The notes under the pieces are model-generated. The model had not been told where the DNA came from and did no database searches. It saw only the letters and a list, made by a program, of their open reading frames with translations. A program made the position numbers and the translations under genes. Source: Paguma larvata (lineage: Eukaryota; Chordata; Mammalia; Carnivora; Viverridae). Taken from it: DNA of 64,000 nucleotides. Positions within the stretch are counted from its first letter, which is position 1; every line of letters begins with the position of its first letter. Below are positions 21,700 to 31,915 of the stretch, in pieces. Location of the stretch: contig CM057843.1 of assembly GCA_030068075.1 (NCBI GenBank), forward strand, positions 15,394,001 through 15,458,000, read 5' to 3'.

Positions 21700-22204
21700 G
21701 TATGTATCTTGAGAAATATAAATACGCACACAAATAAACTCACATATGTGTGTATTTATGTGAATTCTATGTAATTCTATCATCCATCTCCCGTCAATCA
21801 ATCCGTCATCCATCTAGCCTCTCCGTGCTGACGGTACAGAATGTTTCGTGGCGCGTATGCTTTCTCGCTCACGTGTTGATCCCAGGATAAAAACAACATC
21901 TGACCTGATTTGGTCCCCCCACAAAAGGGATTCTTCTGATTTCCCTGAATGCCTTTTGGGGGGACCCATAGCAGTCTCCCCCTGAGAAAGCCTCCCCCTG
22001 AGGCTGCTGGTCACCTTGCCCAGCAGCTGGAGATCTGGAAAGAAAGGGGCAGAAACCGGAGTTGGGGGCTACCCCACCGGCGGGGAGGCCAATGTCACAG
22101 ATCAGGTCTCCTCCGCGTCAAATGCGCCAGGGGCCGGACCGATTCCCGATGTCTACATTTCTCACTTAAGCTGCTTTCTTAGCAAGTCCACGACACACTA
22201 GCAA
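21700..22204. other. Unique non-coding block
   Basis: An A/T-rich left edge (tatgtgtgtatttatgtg) passes to moderately GC-rich sequence. Nothing else is recognised. Confidence 0.45.
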
Positions 22205-22310
22205 GAATCTCTGCCACGTCAGGCACGCTTCTAGCTGCCGAGGACCCGACAGTAAACAGGAGAAACACGGACGTGGATTCTATGGAGCTTACCTTCTAGC
22301 AGGGGGGTCA
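22205..22310 (-). mobile_element. L2 3' end fragment, reverse orientation
   Basis: cacgtcaggcacgcttctag, ctgccgaggacccgacagta, aacaggagaaacacggacg and tatggagcttaccttctag follow the reversed L2 terminal text. CpGs are more frequent than in the L2 sequence I know. Confidence 0.62.
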
Positions 22311-23119
22311 GCGGAATTTCCCTGGGACACAAAGTCTAGGAGCGAGTCTGATTTTTTGAATTTTTGGCTGCTGCGGTTCCTCTACTGTCGATGGTTGGAC
22401 TGTATCACCACGACTTCCGGCATCTTGAACCGGCAAATACCCTGAGAGCCTCTATCCTTTTATCTACGGTGGCTTTTAGCTCCACTGTGGAAAAAAAACA
22501 AAAAACATTTTAATCATTAATGTACTACATCAGATACATTAAACACAGGGTGTTCTGAATTTTTTTATTTTTTTATTTTTTGGAAAAGTCCTTCCAGCTT
22601 TCAGGAAAGTGCAAAGGATCCCTGCTCTGGCCCAGGAATGAGGGTTCAGAGCGGCTTCTCGCTGAGGCTTGGACAAGTCTGGGGATGGCTGGGGAAGCGT
22701 GAGCGCTCTCTCTAGGATGGGGGGGCCAGGTTAGGCAGGAAAAGACTGTGGCCCCACGGGACACCTTGCTTTGGGTCTCAGGCTGGCTGTTTCACAGCTG
22801 GGAACGATTTGGGGTCAGGTCCCCTGGACTCAGCTGCTTCATCTAAGGACATTGAAAAAACCCATCAATTTCACGGGCTTGTTTAGAAGTAAGGCAGGAG
22901 GGCTCTGGGGCTTTGAGGGGGTACCAGCAGGGGGCGTCTGAGAACGAGTGCGCCCAGGGTCGCTACTCTGTAGTGTCCTGCTGCCCCGTCCTGTGCCTCG
23001 TGGGCTTCCTGTTGTAGCACCCCCATCCACAGATGGTCCAAAAGCTGAATTCATTGTCGGCGGTGGGGGGAACCAAACTGAAATTGATTCACACAATCAG
23101 CACTCCGTTGGGGAGTTGG
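22311..23119. other. Unique non-coding block with CTCF-type motif
   Basis: It is A/T-rich to about 22,600, then GC-rich. It contains the motif at 22,924-22,937. No transposon or exon is recognised. Confidence 0.5.
22924..22937 (+). promoter_or_regulatory. Candidate CTCF binding site
   Basis: ccagcagggggcgt fits the CTCF core consensus CCASYAGRKGGCRS except for the last base. It is on the + strand, in unique DNA, about 180 bases left of a MIR. Orientation is the same as the motif at 539. Confidence 0.6.
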
Positions 23120-23345
23120 TTGGACCAATCAGGATCTGGGGATCCCAAGCCTGGCTTTGCCACTCTCCAGCTGTGCGCCTGAGCGAATCGCTTGCCCTCT
23201 CTGGCCTCAGTCTCTTCATCTGTAAAATGGAAGGGAATAAAGTACATATCTTGTAAAGTTATTGTTATTTGTCGAGTTAGCATTCGCAAAAGGTTTAGAC
23301 CAGGGCCTGGCGCATAATACGTTTCCAATCCGTTTTAGCTAGTAT
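23120..23345 (-). mobile_element. MIR, nearly complete
   Basis: The run ggctttgccactctccagct, gcgcctgagcgaatcgcttg, gcctcagtctcttcatctgt, aaaatggaagggaataaag and ccagggcctggcgcataata is a reversed MIR with its core well preserved. Confidence 0.83.
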
Positions 23346-23556
23346 TATTATTATTTTTTTAAGTTGTATTTTTATTTATTTTGAAAGAGAGAGAGCAAGT
23401 GGGGGAGGGGCAGAGAGAGAGGGAGACTGAATCCCAAGCAGGCTCCGAGCTGTCAGCGCAGAGCCCCGTGCGAGGCTCCAGCTCTCCAACCGTGAGATCA
23501 TGACCCGAGCTGAAATCGAGTCAGACGCTTAGCCGACTGAGCCACCCGGGCGCCCC
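23346..23556 (-). mobile_element. CAN-SINE inserted at the end of a MIR
   Basis: Flanks gttttagctagtatt (left) and agtttagctattctt (right) are a decayed TSD made of MIR end sequence. The body is shortened near gagactgaatcccaagcag. Confidence 0.94.
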
Positions 23557-23571
23557 ACAGTTTAGCTATTC

Positions 23572-24594
23572 TTATCAATCCCCCCATTTGGAAATAGCTA
23601 ATAACGCCAAGAGTGGCTTTCCGCTGGGGATCGTACTGGAATCGTGATATTTAATTTCTAGTATTTATTTGTTTGAGGCTTTGATAACATGAGGATTTCG
23701 AGTTCCGTTTTTCAAAGGAAGTATTAGATTTTAAAAAACGTTCTCCCGCTACACAACGAGATTAGGCTTGCCTATTACCGTGTGTGTTATTTGGCTCTTG
23801 CTTCGTAAGGCAGCGAGTCTATTCTATGTCAAAGGTTTTTTTTGCACGTAGACGGAAGATTCTCCCTACCACGCCTGGCTGATCCCCTCTTAAAGAAGAA
23901 ACCGATAGCAAAACCCGTACATTGGCACGGTCCTTGGACAGTTTATGTCTGTTTCCAAATCTGTTCCTTAATTTAATACTCAAAGCATCCTCGCGAAGTG
24001 AATAGAACACGTATTATTATGATGTCTGCTTTATACTGAAGAAATTGTGCCCTTTGAGAGGGAAAGGGACCCTCCTAAGGCTCCTAGGTCAGTAAAAAAA
24101 GCTGAACGCAATCCCTTCCCGCTGTGCCACAAGGCGCCCGGAACAGGAAAACTTTCTGCCTGGGGCTTAGAGGCGATGGGTGGCCACGGGGGCGAAATGC
24201 TGGGAAGGGACCGCCGCTGTGTTGGGTCGGTAGGCAGAGACACGCCTGATGGGATTATTAGAGGTGCCAGCCTCCTGTGACCTATGGGGCGGGAAAGGAA
24301 ACAGAAAAGTATCACCTTCGTCTCCTAGAAAACCACCATCTGCCGGCATCGGTCCCTCGGAAAGGAATTTGGCAACAAAGTAGCAATTTATCAGCAGTCA
24401 TTTCGCGAATACTCTCTGTGTGGGACTCTGATGTATGCGCAGGGTCTGGCAGGGTCTGTTGGAGGTCGAGAGAGACACAGGCCGCTTCCGGGTTCCTAGT
24501 ATTGTCCAAGGCAGAGACGACGTTTCCAAGCTCGCTGCGACGTTTCTGATGCTCGCACTGACAAAGTTAAGACTTTTACGCTCCACACGGTATG
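23572..24594. other. Unique non-coding block
   Basis: It is A/T-rich to about 24,030, then mixed. No recognised repeat. Some phrases (agaggtgccagcctcc) hint at decayed repeats, but not enough to call. Confidence 0.45.
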
Positions 24595-24990
24595 TCCTCA
24601 GGGAATTGAAATGACCGCGATGAGACGCCTCCCACTACACACACCTGTTAGAATGGCCAAAATCTGGAACGCCGATGACACCGAATTCTGGTGAGGAAAC
24701 TGTCACCGCTGGTGGGATGCGGAATGGCACGGTTGCTTCGGAGGACGGTGCGGCGGTTTCTTGCAGAATGGAACCCCCTTCTACTATATGAACCAGCAAC
24801 TGTGTTCTTGGATGTTTATCCAAACGAACGGACGCTACATCCGGACAAAACACTGCACACGCATGTTTATAGCGGCTTTCTTTGTAACTGGAAGCAACCA
24901 GTATTGTTCTTCGGTAGGTGAAGAGTTAAATAAACTGTGGTTACATCCAGACAATGGATTATTATTAGCGTTAAAAAGAAATGAGCTATT

Positions 24991-25117
24991 AGAGCACCTG
25001 GGTGACTCGGTTGGTTGAACGCCCGTTCCACTCTTGATTTCGACTCAGGTCCTGATCCCAGGGTGGTGGGACTGAGTCCCCAGGTGGGCTCCATGCTGAG
25101 CATGGAGCCTTCTTAAG

Positions 25118-25167
<50 letters not shown>

Positions 25168-25229
25168 CCTGCCCCTCTCCCCTGCTTGTGCGCTCTCTCT
25201 CTAAAATAAAAATGAATAAATTACAAAAA
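24991..25229 (+). mobile_element. CAN-SINE, older subtype, nested in L1
   Basis: The TSD is aaagaaatgagctatt on the left and aaagagaatgagctctc on the right. The 3' half differs from the young felid form: cagggtggtgggactgagtc and catggagccttcttaagatt replace the agctcagagcctggagcc text. This suggests an older, carnivore-wide subtype. Confidence 0.92.
25120..25164. repeat. (CT)n microsatellite inside a SINE
   Basis: About 22 perfect CT units in the CT-rich middle of the nested SINE. Confidence 0.95.
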
Positions 25230-25829
25230 AAAGAGAATGAGCTCTCAAGCCATGAAAAGACATGCGGGGACCATAAATGCATATTAACTGTGAGTGAAAG
25301 AATTTGAAAATGCCGCGTGCGATATGATTCCAACTATATGATACGGAGACAGCAAAACTATGGAGACGATTCGAGAACCGACCGTTGACAGGGGATGGGG
25401 AAGGGAGATAAAGATGTACAGCCCGGCGTATTTTTAAGGCGGGAAAAATACTCGGGATGATATAAGGACGGACAGATGTCATGCATTTGTCCAAACCCAT
25501 AGAATACGTGACACGGGGCTTGAACCTAAGATCCACTACGGACCCTGGGTGATGGCGGCGTGCCTGTGGAGACTCATCGAGTGTTAACAAGTGTACCACC
25601 TGCTGGGCACGCTCCCCACGGAGGGGGTGGTGCGCGCATAGGGACGGGCAGTATAGGGGAAATCTCTGGGCCACCCTCTCGATTTTGCTTAAACTAGAAA
25701 TCACTCTAAAAAAAAATCTTCAAAAAGAAAAAAGAAATTTTCAGTATACAAAGAGGGCCGTGCAACATAATTGCACTTTTTAAATTAATTCTGGGATTTC
25801 TGAAAAAGTAGTCATTCAGTCACGTGCCG

Positions 25830-26150
25830 CGGGACGTGTGGCCAGCACGTTGGCAGCCCTCCCTGCCTTGGATACGGCGGTGACCAAAACACAGTCGCTG
25901 CCCCGAGGAAGCCGGTGAGCCCCTGGGGTAAACAAATGCGAAGGGCCAACAGTATTCCAAAGGGATGCGTGCAAATGGCCTGGGGTGGGGAGGTCCCAAC
26001 GGAGGAGCGGTGGTGGGATCAGAGGGAGGCTCCCAGAGGTGAGGCTGGCATTGGAGGCTGGGTAGGGTTTGCACAGCAGAGAAGGAGAGAGCATTCCAGA
26101 TGGAGCAAGCAGCATGCTTGTTCCTGACGTCGCCGAAAACGGTGACAACG
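25830..26150 (-). mobile_element. L2 3' end, reverse orientation
   Basis: cacgttggcagccctccctg, ggatacggcggtgaccaaaa, cagagaaggagagagcattc and cagatggagcaagcagcatg follow reversed L2 text (gggatacagcagtgaac..., gagcattccaggcagagg). The middle is shortened. Confidence 0.6.
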
Positions 26151-26861
26151 GAGCGTCCCAGCGACACCGCTGGCTGGGCTCATAAGGGAAACCCTATGAT
26201 ATATACCTATTTTAAGTGGTTTCAGTTTCTGCGGGGGCCAGACTTTGCTTTCACGCCTCCAACTCCTTAACAAGACAATCGAGTCCTTCCTTCGGCTCGG
26301 TTCTGGGGGCTGATGAAGAGCGGATGTCCCCAGCTGGTGGGTCCCTGAGGGTCCCCAGCGGAGGCTGGCGGGACGCAGGCTCCCTTCCTCTCAGTGCTTC
26401 GGGACCCTCGGTTCAGAGCATCTCTCCCTTCTCCTGTCTCCCTTCCCGGTCCCTCGGCCGGCACCCTGGGGAGCTCTTCTGGGACCGAGACCTGGTACGA
26501 AGTGTTGCCAATGAAAAATTGGAATTAAGCGTGTGGGGCTCTTGCAAAAGAGATGACATAAGTGTTCCGAAGATAAAAGAAATTCCTCCGGGTCGGCCCG
26601 CTGTTCCGGATAACTGTATGGCAGCATTCTTTCTTCGTTTGAAAGCTGAACGGTGACCCCGTGAGATGTGCCTTCCGCTCCGGCCGGGCGACGCGATTCA
26701 AAGCGGGGAGTTTGGATGCACGTCTTAAGAGGAGTGACAGGCGCCCCGAATGACCGGGGGCACCCCAACTGGTAAGGGGGTGCGGGAGGAGCCCGTGGAG
26801 GAAGACTTGTGTCTACATAACTTGGTGTTTACTGCTGTCTCTGCCGTTTGCCGTTTTCTTA
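26151..26861. other. Unique non-coding block
   Basis: GC-rich in the middle (26,280-26,480). A 146-codon frame runs across it on the + strand but has no recognised domain and overlaps frames on the other strand. Confidence 0.45.
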
Positions 26862-27062
26862 TTTTATATTATTTATTTTCTTTTTGAGAGAGAGAGCACG
26901 AGTGGGGGAGAGGCAGAGAGAGAGGGAGACACAGAATCCCAAGCAGGCTCCAGGCTCCGAGCTGTCAGCACAGAGCCCGATGTGCGGCTTGAACCTGTAA
27001 TCCTGAGATCATGACCTGAGGCAAAGCCAGACACCTGGTTGACTGAGCCACCCAGGCATCCC
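26862..27062 (-). mobile_element. CAN-SINE, left arm of an inverted pair
   Basis: A reversed tail (atattatttattttctttttg) precedes a full body ending gagccacccaggcatccc. It directly abuts a + strand SINE fragment. Confidence 0.93.
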
Positions 27063-27063
27063 A

Positions 27064-27141
27064 GGAGAGCATGTGATTCTTGATCTTGGGGTCATGAGTT
27101 CAAGCCCCACGAGGGGTGTACAGACTACTTAAAAAAAAAAA
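27064..27141 (+). mobile_element. CAN-SINE, truncated short subtype
   Basis: Only gagagcatgtgattcttgat, cttggggtcatgagttcaag and ccccacgaggggtgtacaga remain, then acttaaaaaaaaaa. It lacks the CT-rich stretch and ends directly in an A tail, like the copies at 38,081 and 63,290. The head is joined to the head of the previous SINE. Confidence 0.8.
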
Positions 27142-27375
27142 CAACCAGATTTATTGAGATACAACTCACATTCCATACATTTCACCAACTTAAATTGTAC
27201 AATTCAATGGTTTTTTGTGTGTTAACAGAATTGCGACACCGTCTCCACAGTCAGCTTTTAGGGTACGGTCATCACCCCAATGAGAAACCCCGTAGCCTCT
27301 AGCTGTCCCTTTCCAGATTGTTCCATCGTCTCCCGGCCCCCAAATTTGGGGCACCGCCAAATTCAACACTTTCGA
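27142..27375 (-). mobile_element. L1 3' UTR, reverse orientation
   Basis: gatttattgagatacaactc, acattccatacatttcacc, ttgtacaattcaatgg, cccaatgagaaaccccgtag follow the well-known reversed L1 3' text, then it decays. Confidence 0.65.
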
Positions 27376-27646
27376 GCAGGCGGTCACCCCTCCTTCATGA
27401 ATGAGGCTCGTTCGTTTGGGACATTTATGCTCCCAGCCTGCTCCTTGTGGCTCTTGAGTTCTGTGCCCCGTTGTGGACGATGGCCTTTGACCTGGAACTT
27501 AAAGTCTGGATCTGAAGTAACCAGACGGGAAGCAAAAGGGGGCAGGATGAGGGGGCGAGGATTTTATTTACTTCCTCCCAAGTAGACAGTCCTACCACAT
27601 GCTTTGTGTCACTCTCTTCTATACTTCCATTTAAGAGTTAGGTTTT

Positions 27647-27860
27647 TGGGGCGCCTGAGTGGCTCAGTCTGTTGAGCATCCGACTTCGGCTCAGGTCATG
27701 ATCTCAGGGTTGGCGGGTCCAAGCCCAAATCGGGCTCTGTGCTCACAGCTCAGAGCCTGGAACCTGCTTCCGATTCTATGTCTCCCTCTCTCTCTGCCCC
27801 TACCCAGCTCACATTCTGTTTCTCTCTCTCAAAAATAAATAATCATTAAGAAATTTTTTT
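27647..27860 (+). mobile_element. CAN-SINE
   Basis: Head ggggcgcctgagtggctcag, full body, tail aataaataatcattaag followed by T- and A-rich text. Flanks gagttaggtttt and aattagtgttt may be a decayed TSD. Confidence 0.94.
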
Positions 27861-27932
27861 AAATTAAAAAAAATTAGTGTTTCTACAACAGAAAAGTCAT
27901 GTAGGCATGTGGTAAAGAAAACTACAGAACCA

Positions 27933-28136
27933 GGGGCGCCTGGGTGGCTCAGTTGATTGAGCAACTGACTTCCACTTGGGTCATGATCTCCTGGTTCGTG
28001 GGTTTGAGCCCAGCGTCGGGCTCTGTGCTGACGGCTCAGAGCCTGGAGCCTGCTTCGGATTCTGTGTCTCCCTCTCTCTGCCCTTCCTCTGCTCACACTC
28101 TGTCTCTCAAAAATAAATAAATGTTAAAACAAATTA
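27933..28136 (+). mobile_element. CAN-SINE with 19-bp perfect target-site duplication
   Basis: The TSD aaagaaaactacagaacca is identical on both sides (27,914-27,932 and from about 28,139). The body is close to the young felid form. This is one of the cleanest insertions in the window. Confidence 0.97.
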
Positions 28137-28379
28137 AAAAGAAAACTACAGAACCAAACGCAAGTCTCCCGTCTTTGCTCTGTGGTCTCTCTCTCCTCGG
28201 CTGCAGGTGGAATTTTGGGATTTCGCGGCCCTCCAGAAGCCGACACCCGCGTGGATTCAAACATTCACACGTTCGTGGGTCCCCTCTTATCTTTCTGGAT
28301 TTTTTTTCCCACAAGGGCAGCGCCTTGAAAATATTTTTAAAATAAAAAGTGAAAAAAAAAAAACCCACAACAGATGAAA

Positions 28380-28690
28380 ACACAGCCCGGAACCCTGTGT
28401 TTTTGTTTCTGTTTTCACTTTTATTACAGAATTTTGCAGCGTACCCATGAACAGAGACGCAAGTCTGGTGAGCCCTCACGCACCTATCACCTGCTTCTAC
28501 AGTTAACTCCCCTTTGCCCAATTTTTTTTTCATTTATAATCTGCTTCCTTTGATTTTGGTTGCCTTCCCTTGGGGTTGGAGTATTTTAAAGGCGTTGCCA
28601 TTTTTACTTAAATATTTATGGTGATCCTTGTATATAGAGATTTGCCTCATTCATTTAAGCAGAGACGTAAAATTTCCATTATGTGGATAT
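28380..28690 (-). mobile_element. Possible old L1 3' UTR fragment
   Basis: ttttattacagaattttgca, gcgtacccatgaacagagac and cgcacctatcacctgcttct resemble reversed text of an L1M 3' UTR (attttcagac..., acacccgtatacccaccacc). The rest is A/T-rich and not diagnostic. Confidence 0.35.
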
Positions 28691-28699
28691 TCTATATAT

Positions 28700-28894
28700 T
28701 AAAAAAATTTTTTTAGGTTATTTATTTATTTTGAGAGAAAGAGTGAGCTTGAGCAGGGAGGGGTAGAGAGAGGGGGAGAGAAAGAATCCTAAGTAGCCTG
28801 CACATTGTCAGCGTGGAGCCTGATGTGAGGCTTGAACTCACGAACCATGAAATCATGACCTGAGCTGAAATCAGTCAGTCCAGAAGACAGGTGC
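28700..28894 (-). mobile_element. CAN-SINE, decayed
   Basis: Reversed tail and middle (gagagaaagagtgagcttga, ggagcctgatgtgaggcttg, aaccatgaaatcatgacctg) are clear, but the head end is scrambled to tcagtcagtccagaagacag. CpGs are lost, so it is an old copy. Confidence 0.88.
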
Positions 28895-28924
28895 ATTGCC
28901 TTTTGCCTGCTCGCTCCCTCAGTA

Positions 28925-29440
28925 GGAGTTTTATCAGTTAGCATTAGGTTCAACTGTGAGCGGCAGAAAAATCCCAAACAGTGGCTTAAGCCAGATAGAA
29001 GTTCATTCTAGAAGTTCATTTCTGTCTCATGTGAAAACCCTGATGTACTGGCTCCAGGGCGGGAGTGGCCCTCCACAGTGTCAAGAGCTTGAGCTTTTTT
29101 TTATCTTGTTCTTCTGCTAGGAGTGGCTTCCGTTCCCAAAGTCATCACAGGGTACAAAGTGGCTGCTCTAGCTCCAGCTATCACGCCTGTATTCCAGGCA
29201 GCAAGAAAGAGGAAGGAAAAGGGAAAAGTACACTTCTTCCTTAGGGACCTTCCCTGAAAGTTGCACCTACCACTTCCACTTACATTTCATGGGCCAGAAC
29301 GTAGTCTCCGTGGCCACCTAGTTGCAAGGGTGATGAGAAACGCAATCTTTATTTGGGGCGAAGGTGACCTCGGCTACGAATCAGATATCAGCATTGCGCT
29401 CCTAGTGTGTGAACAGCGTGCTGTGGCAGCTACCAATTAT
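28925..29440 (+). mobile_element. Ancient LTR-like interspersed repeat, family not assigned
   Basis: Phrases cagtggcttaagccagatag, aagttcatttctgtctcatg, cacttccacttacatttcat and gggccagaacgtagtctccg with ggccacctagttgcaagg recall a widespread old mammalian repeat. I cannot name it reliably. Confidence 0.5.
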
Positions 29441-29560
29441 GCCTGAAGGGAGATCAGGAAAGGCTTCCTGGAGGAGGCGATACAGGAGTTTGCCTACGAC
29501 AGGCAAGACTTGATTTTCATGAGATGAAAAAAGAATAAGCTGGGCAGTAGCGGGAAATTC
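29441..29560 (-). mobile_element. Possible L2 fragment, reverse orientation
   Basis: ggagatcaggaaaggcttcc and tggaggaggcgatacagg match reversed L2 phrases (ggaaggcttcctggaggagg). It is short. Confidence 0.42.
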
Positions 29561-30001
29561 AATGAAAAAAATTGAAATTGTTTCCCAACCTTTCCCAACC
29601 GCCTCGAGTCCATAGCAAGAGTTACTAGCCCACCGAGGAATTATTTGTTGAGTGAATGCGTGAATTCGGGAGGAGAGAGTGCCTGTTGTGAATGGCTCCC
29701 AGCGCTGTGACTCCGGGGGTTTGGGGTTCCTGGGGCAGACTGTGTTTTCTGAAGAGAGCCACGGCCAGCCCTCTCACCTCCCAAGCCCTTCTGCGATTTG
29801 TCCCTGTCGCTCCCCCGGAAGGCGGGGTCTCTCGCACCACCCCTGGGAATCTGGGCAAACGCTATGGCTCCCTTGGCCAGTAGACCAGGGCACAAGCGAA
29901 GTCGTGTTAATTCTAGGAGAAGCCCTTAGCCGGTCTTGTGATTACCCGGATGTCGAGGAGCCCAGGCCGCATGGAGAGTTCTGGAGGATGAGACACGGTG
30001 G

Positions 30002-30064
30002 GGAGAGACAGAGAAATAGAGATATATAGAGAGAGGGAGAGGGGGAGAGTGAAAGAAAGGGAGA
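30002..30064. repeat. GA-rich low-complexity tract
   Basis: Imperfect gaga/gagg units on the + strand with tata insertions. It is not part of a SINE; no SINE body flanks it. Confidence 0.8.
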
Positions 30065-31554
30065 GACCAGGGAGAAGCGATATGCCAGACGAGTAATAAA
30101 CAAGCTATCTTGGAAATGGACTCTCCAGCTATTGCCATGTGGGTTGGAGCACTGTCCAGCTGAGTCCTCTCTGACTTCCAGACCCACAAGGGGCTCAACT
30201 GAAATCAGTGTGGCTTGTAGCACAGCCACCAAGCTCTGGAAATCTGCCTTGAGGGTCCACGTTATGGAGCCCGCCGGGCGGTCCCTGGCAGAGCCCTGCA
30301 CGGAGGCCCCGTGGGGAGCATCCGAGGAGGGCGGAGGGGGTGGCCAAACGCAGCTGTGGGAGCGAGTCTCGCGTGGCTTCCATCAACCATTCTGCACAAA
30401 GCGAGAGGGCTCTTCGGAGAAACGATCTCACGTTTTAGATGCATCCAGAACAGCCCGTCATAAAAACAGCATGGGAGCTTTCGAACGCACCTAGGCTCCT
30501 ATAGAAAGGACTCAGGAATCAGCTTGAAAAGGGTCCGACTGGCTAGAGAAGGGATGGACGTGAGCCTTCACAAGGACAAGAGCCGTAATGGATCGAAACA
30601 CGTCCAGTTTGTTTAAATCCACAAGCTCGTCACAGAACCCAATCACTCCGGTCACTTTTAGAGCACGAAGAAGACCCGATTTATTATTTTGAAGACCGAT
30701 AAGTGAGAGAAAGAAAATCCAGGATTTGTCCTGGCTTGCCCGTGTGCTGCGCCTCAGCGTAGCCAAAGAATTGATGAGAAGCGTCTTCTCCTAGACGTAT
30801 GCTGTGTAAAAAATGATGACGGAATAATAGAATTAAGATTTCACCAATTTGAAGCTCTTAATGAAATACCTTTTCTCGTCAGCTGTTAACATCACAAAAG
30901 CAGAGACAGCTTGGCGTTATGTTATTACTAATATTTACGACACCGTTTACAGAAAAGTGAAACCAGACTCGGTCCAGGCTCTAGATCTTACAGCCGATTC
31001 ACAGGGGACAGAGGAACTAGTTAAAGAACACCATGGGGGGTGTCATTAGCACACTGTAGACCATAGGAAATGGTTTCTTCTACAAATAAGGACACAGAAT
31101 GAGAAAAGGAAATGGAATCTGCCAGAAAAGTTGTCTCATCCGATTGCAAAGCATAGATGTCATTTGGGTTTCCGTGACCCCTCCTGGCCTTTATGACATT
31201 CGGGGCATGCTTTAAGTTTTGGCACCTCTTCACCTGCTATTTGCGTTCTCGAGAGAACTGGAATTTTCCAGGCTATGCCACAGGCCAGAGTCCAGGCGGT
31301 CGCCTGCCTGTTCTGATCGTATGTCTATTTTTGACTTATTCCACTCGAGGTACAGGGCTGTGGGGGACGTTAGTAGGACAGGGTGATGTGTGCCGGTGTT
31401 TAACACTGGAAGGCGAGTTGGGGCCCCGCAGAGAGAGCCGATAAACTTCTGACCCAAAGCATTGATTTTTCCCTGATTTTCTTTTCTGTTTTCATCGAAA
31501 ATCCAAGTGTGTGGGCCACAGAGTTATGTCTGAGTCCATTTAGCCAGCGATTTG

Positions 31555-31575
31555 GGGAGGGAGGGAGGGAGGGGA
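31555..31575. repeat. (GGGA)n tract
   Basis: Five GGGA units with a terminal GGGG. Confidence 0.8.
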
Positions 31576-31734
31576 AAGAGTAACGCATGTAGGAGGGGTA
31601 CGGGTTGGGGGTCTGGGTAAGCCCGCCATGGTTTCGGAGTGGGTTCTTACATTGAACCGATGCAGAGAGCCAGCCGGGTATCCCCTTCTCGATGGCGAAC
31701 ACTCATGATTATGTTGGCACACCTGATTTTTCTA

Positions 31735-31915
31735 CGGAGGAACTGTGTGTCCACGGGTCGCTTGCCTGACTTCTCTGTGCCTCAGTTTCTTCATCTGTGA
31801 AATGGGGATTAAAATAGAACCTCGCTGTCAGGTCCTTGCAGATTTTAAACATTGGACCAATTAATACGCGAAAACTTGAGGACAGTGCTTGGCACAGGCA
31901 TACGTGCACAGGTGA
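31735..31915 (-). mobile_element. MIR
   Basis: ctctgtgcctcagtttcttc, atctgtgaaatggggattaa, and gacagtgcttggcacaggca are the reversed MIR core and end. Confidence 0.78.

Larger units (their letters stand above)
24595..25735 (+). mobile_element. L1 (L1M-type) 3' end, split by a SINE, GC-enriched
   Basis: In order: atgaccgcgatgagacgcc, cacacctgttagaatggcc, tggtgaggaaactgtcacc, ggatgtttatccaaacgaac, catgtttatagcggctttct; after the SINE, ccatgaaaagacatgcgg, gatatgattccaactatatg, gttaacaagtgtaccacc and ctcgattttgcttaaactag, with an A-rich tail. Many A/T positions of L1 carry G/C here, often forming CpG. Confidence 0.85.
29561..31734. other. Unique block inside a SINE-free interval
   Basis: No SINE is present. 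It includes a GA-rich tract (30,002-30,064) and a (GGGA)n tract. The stretch 30,530-31,200 is A/T-rich, with phrases such as gatttcaccaatttgaag that suggest a very old transposon or a conserved non-coding element. No reading frame is convincing. Confidence 0.45.
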
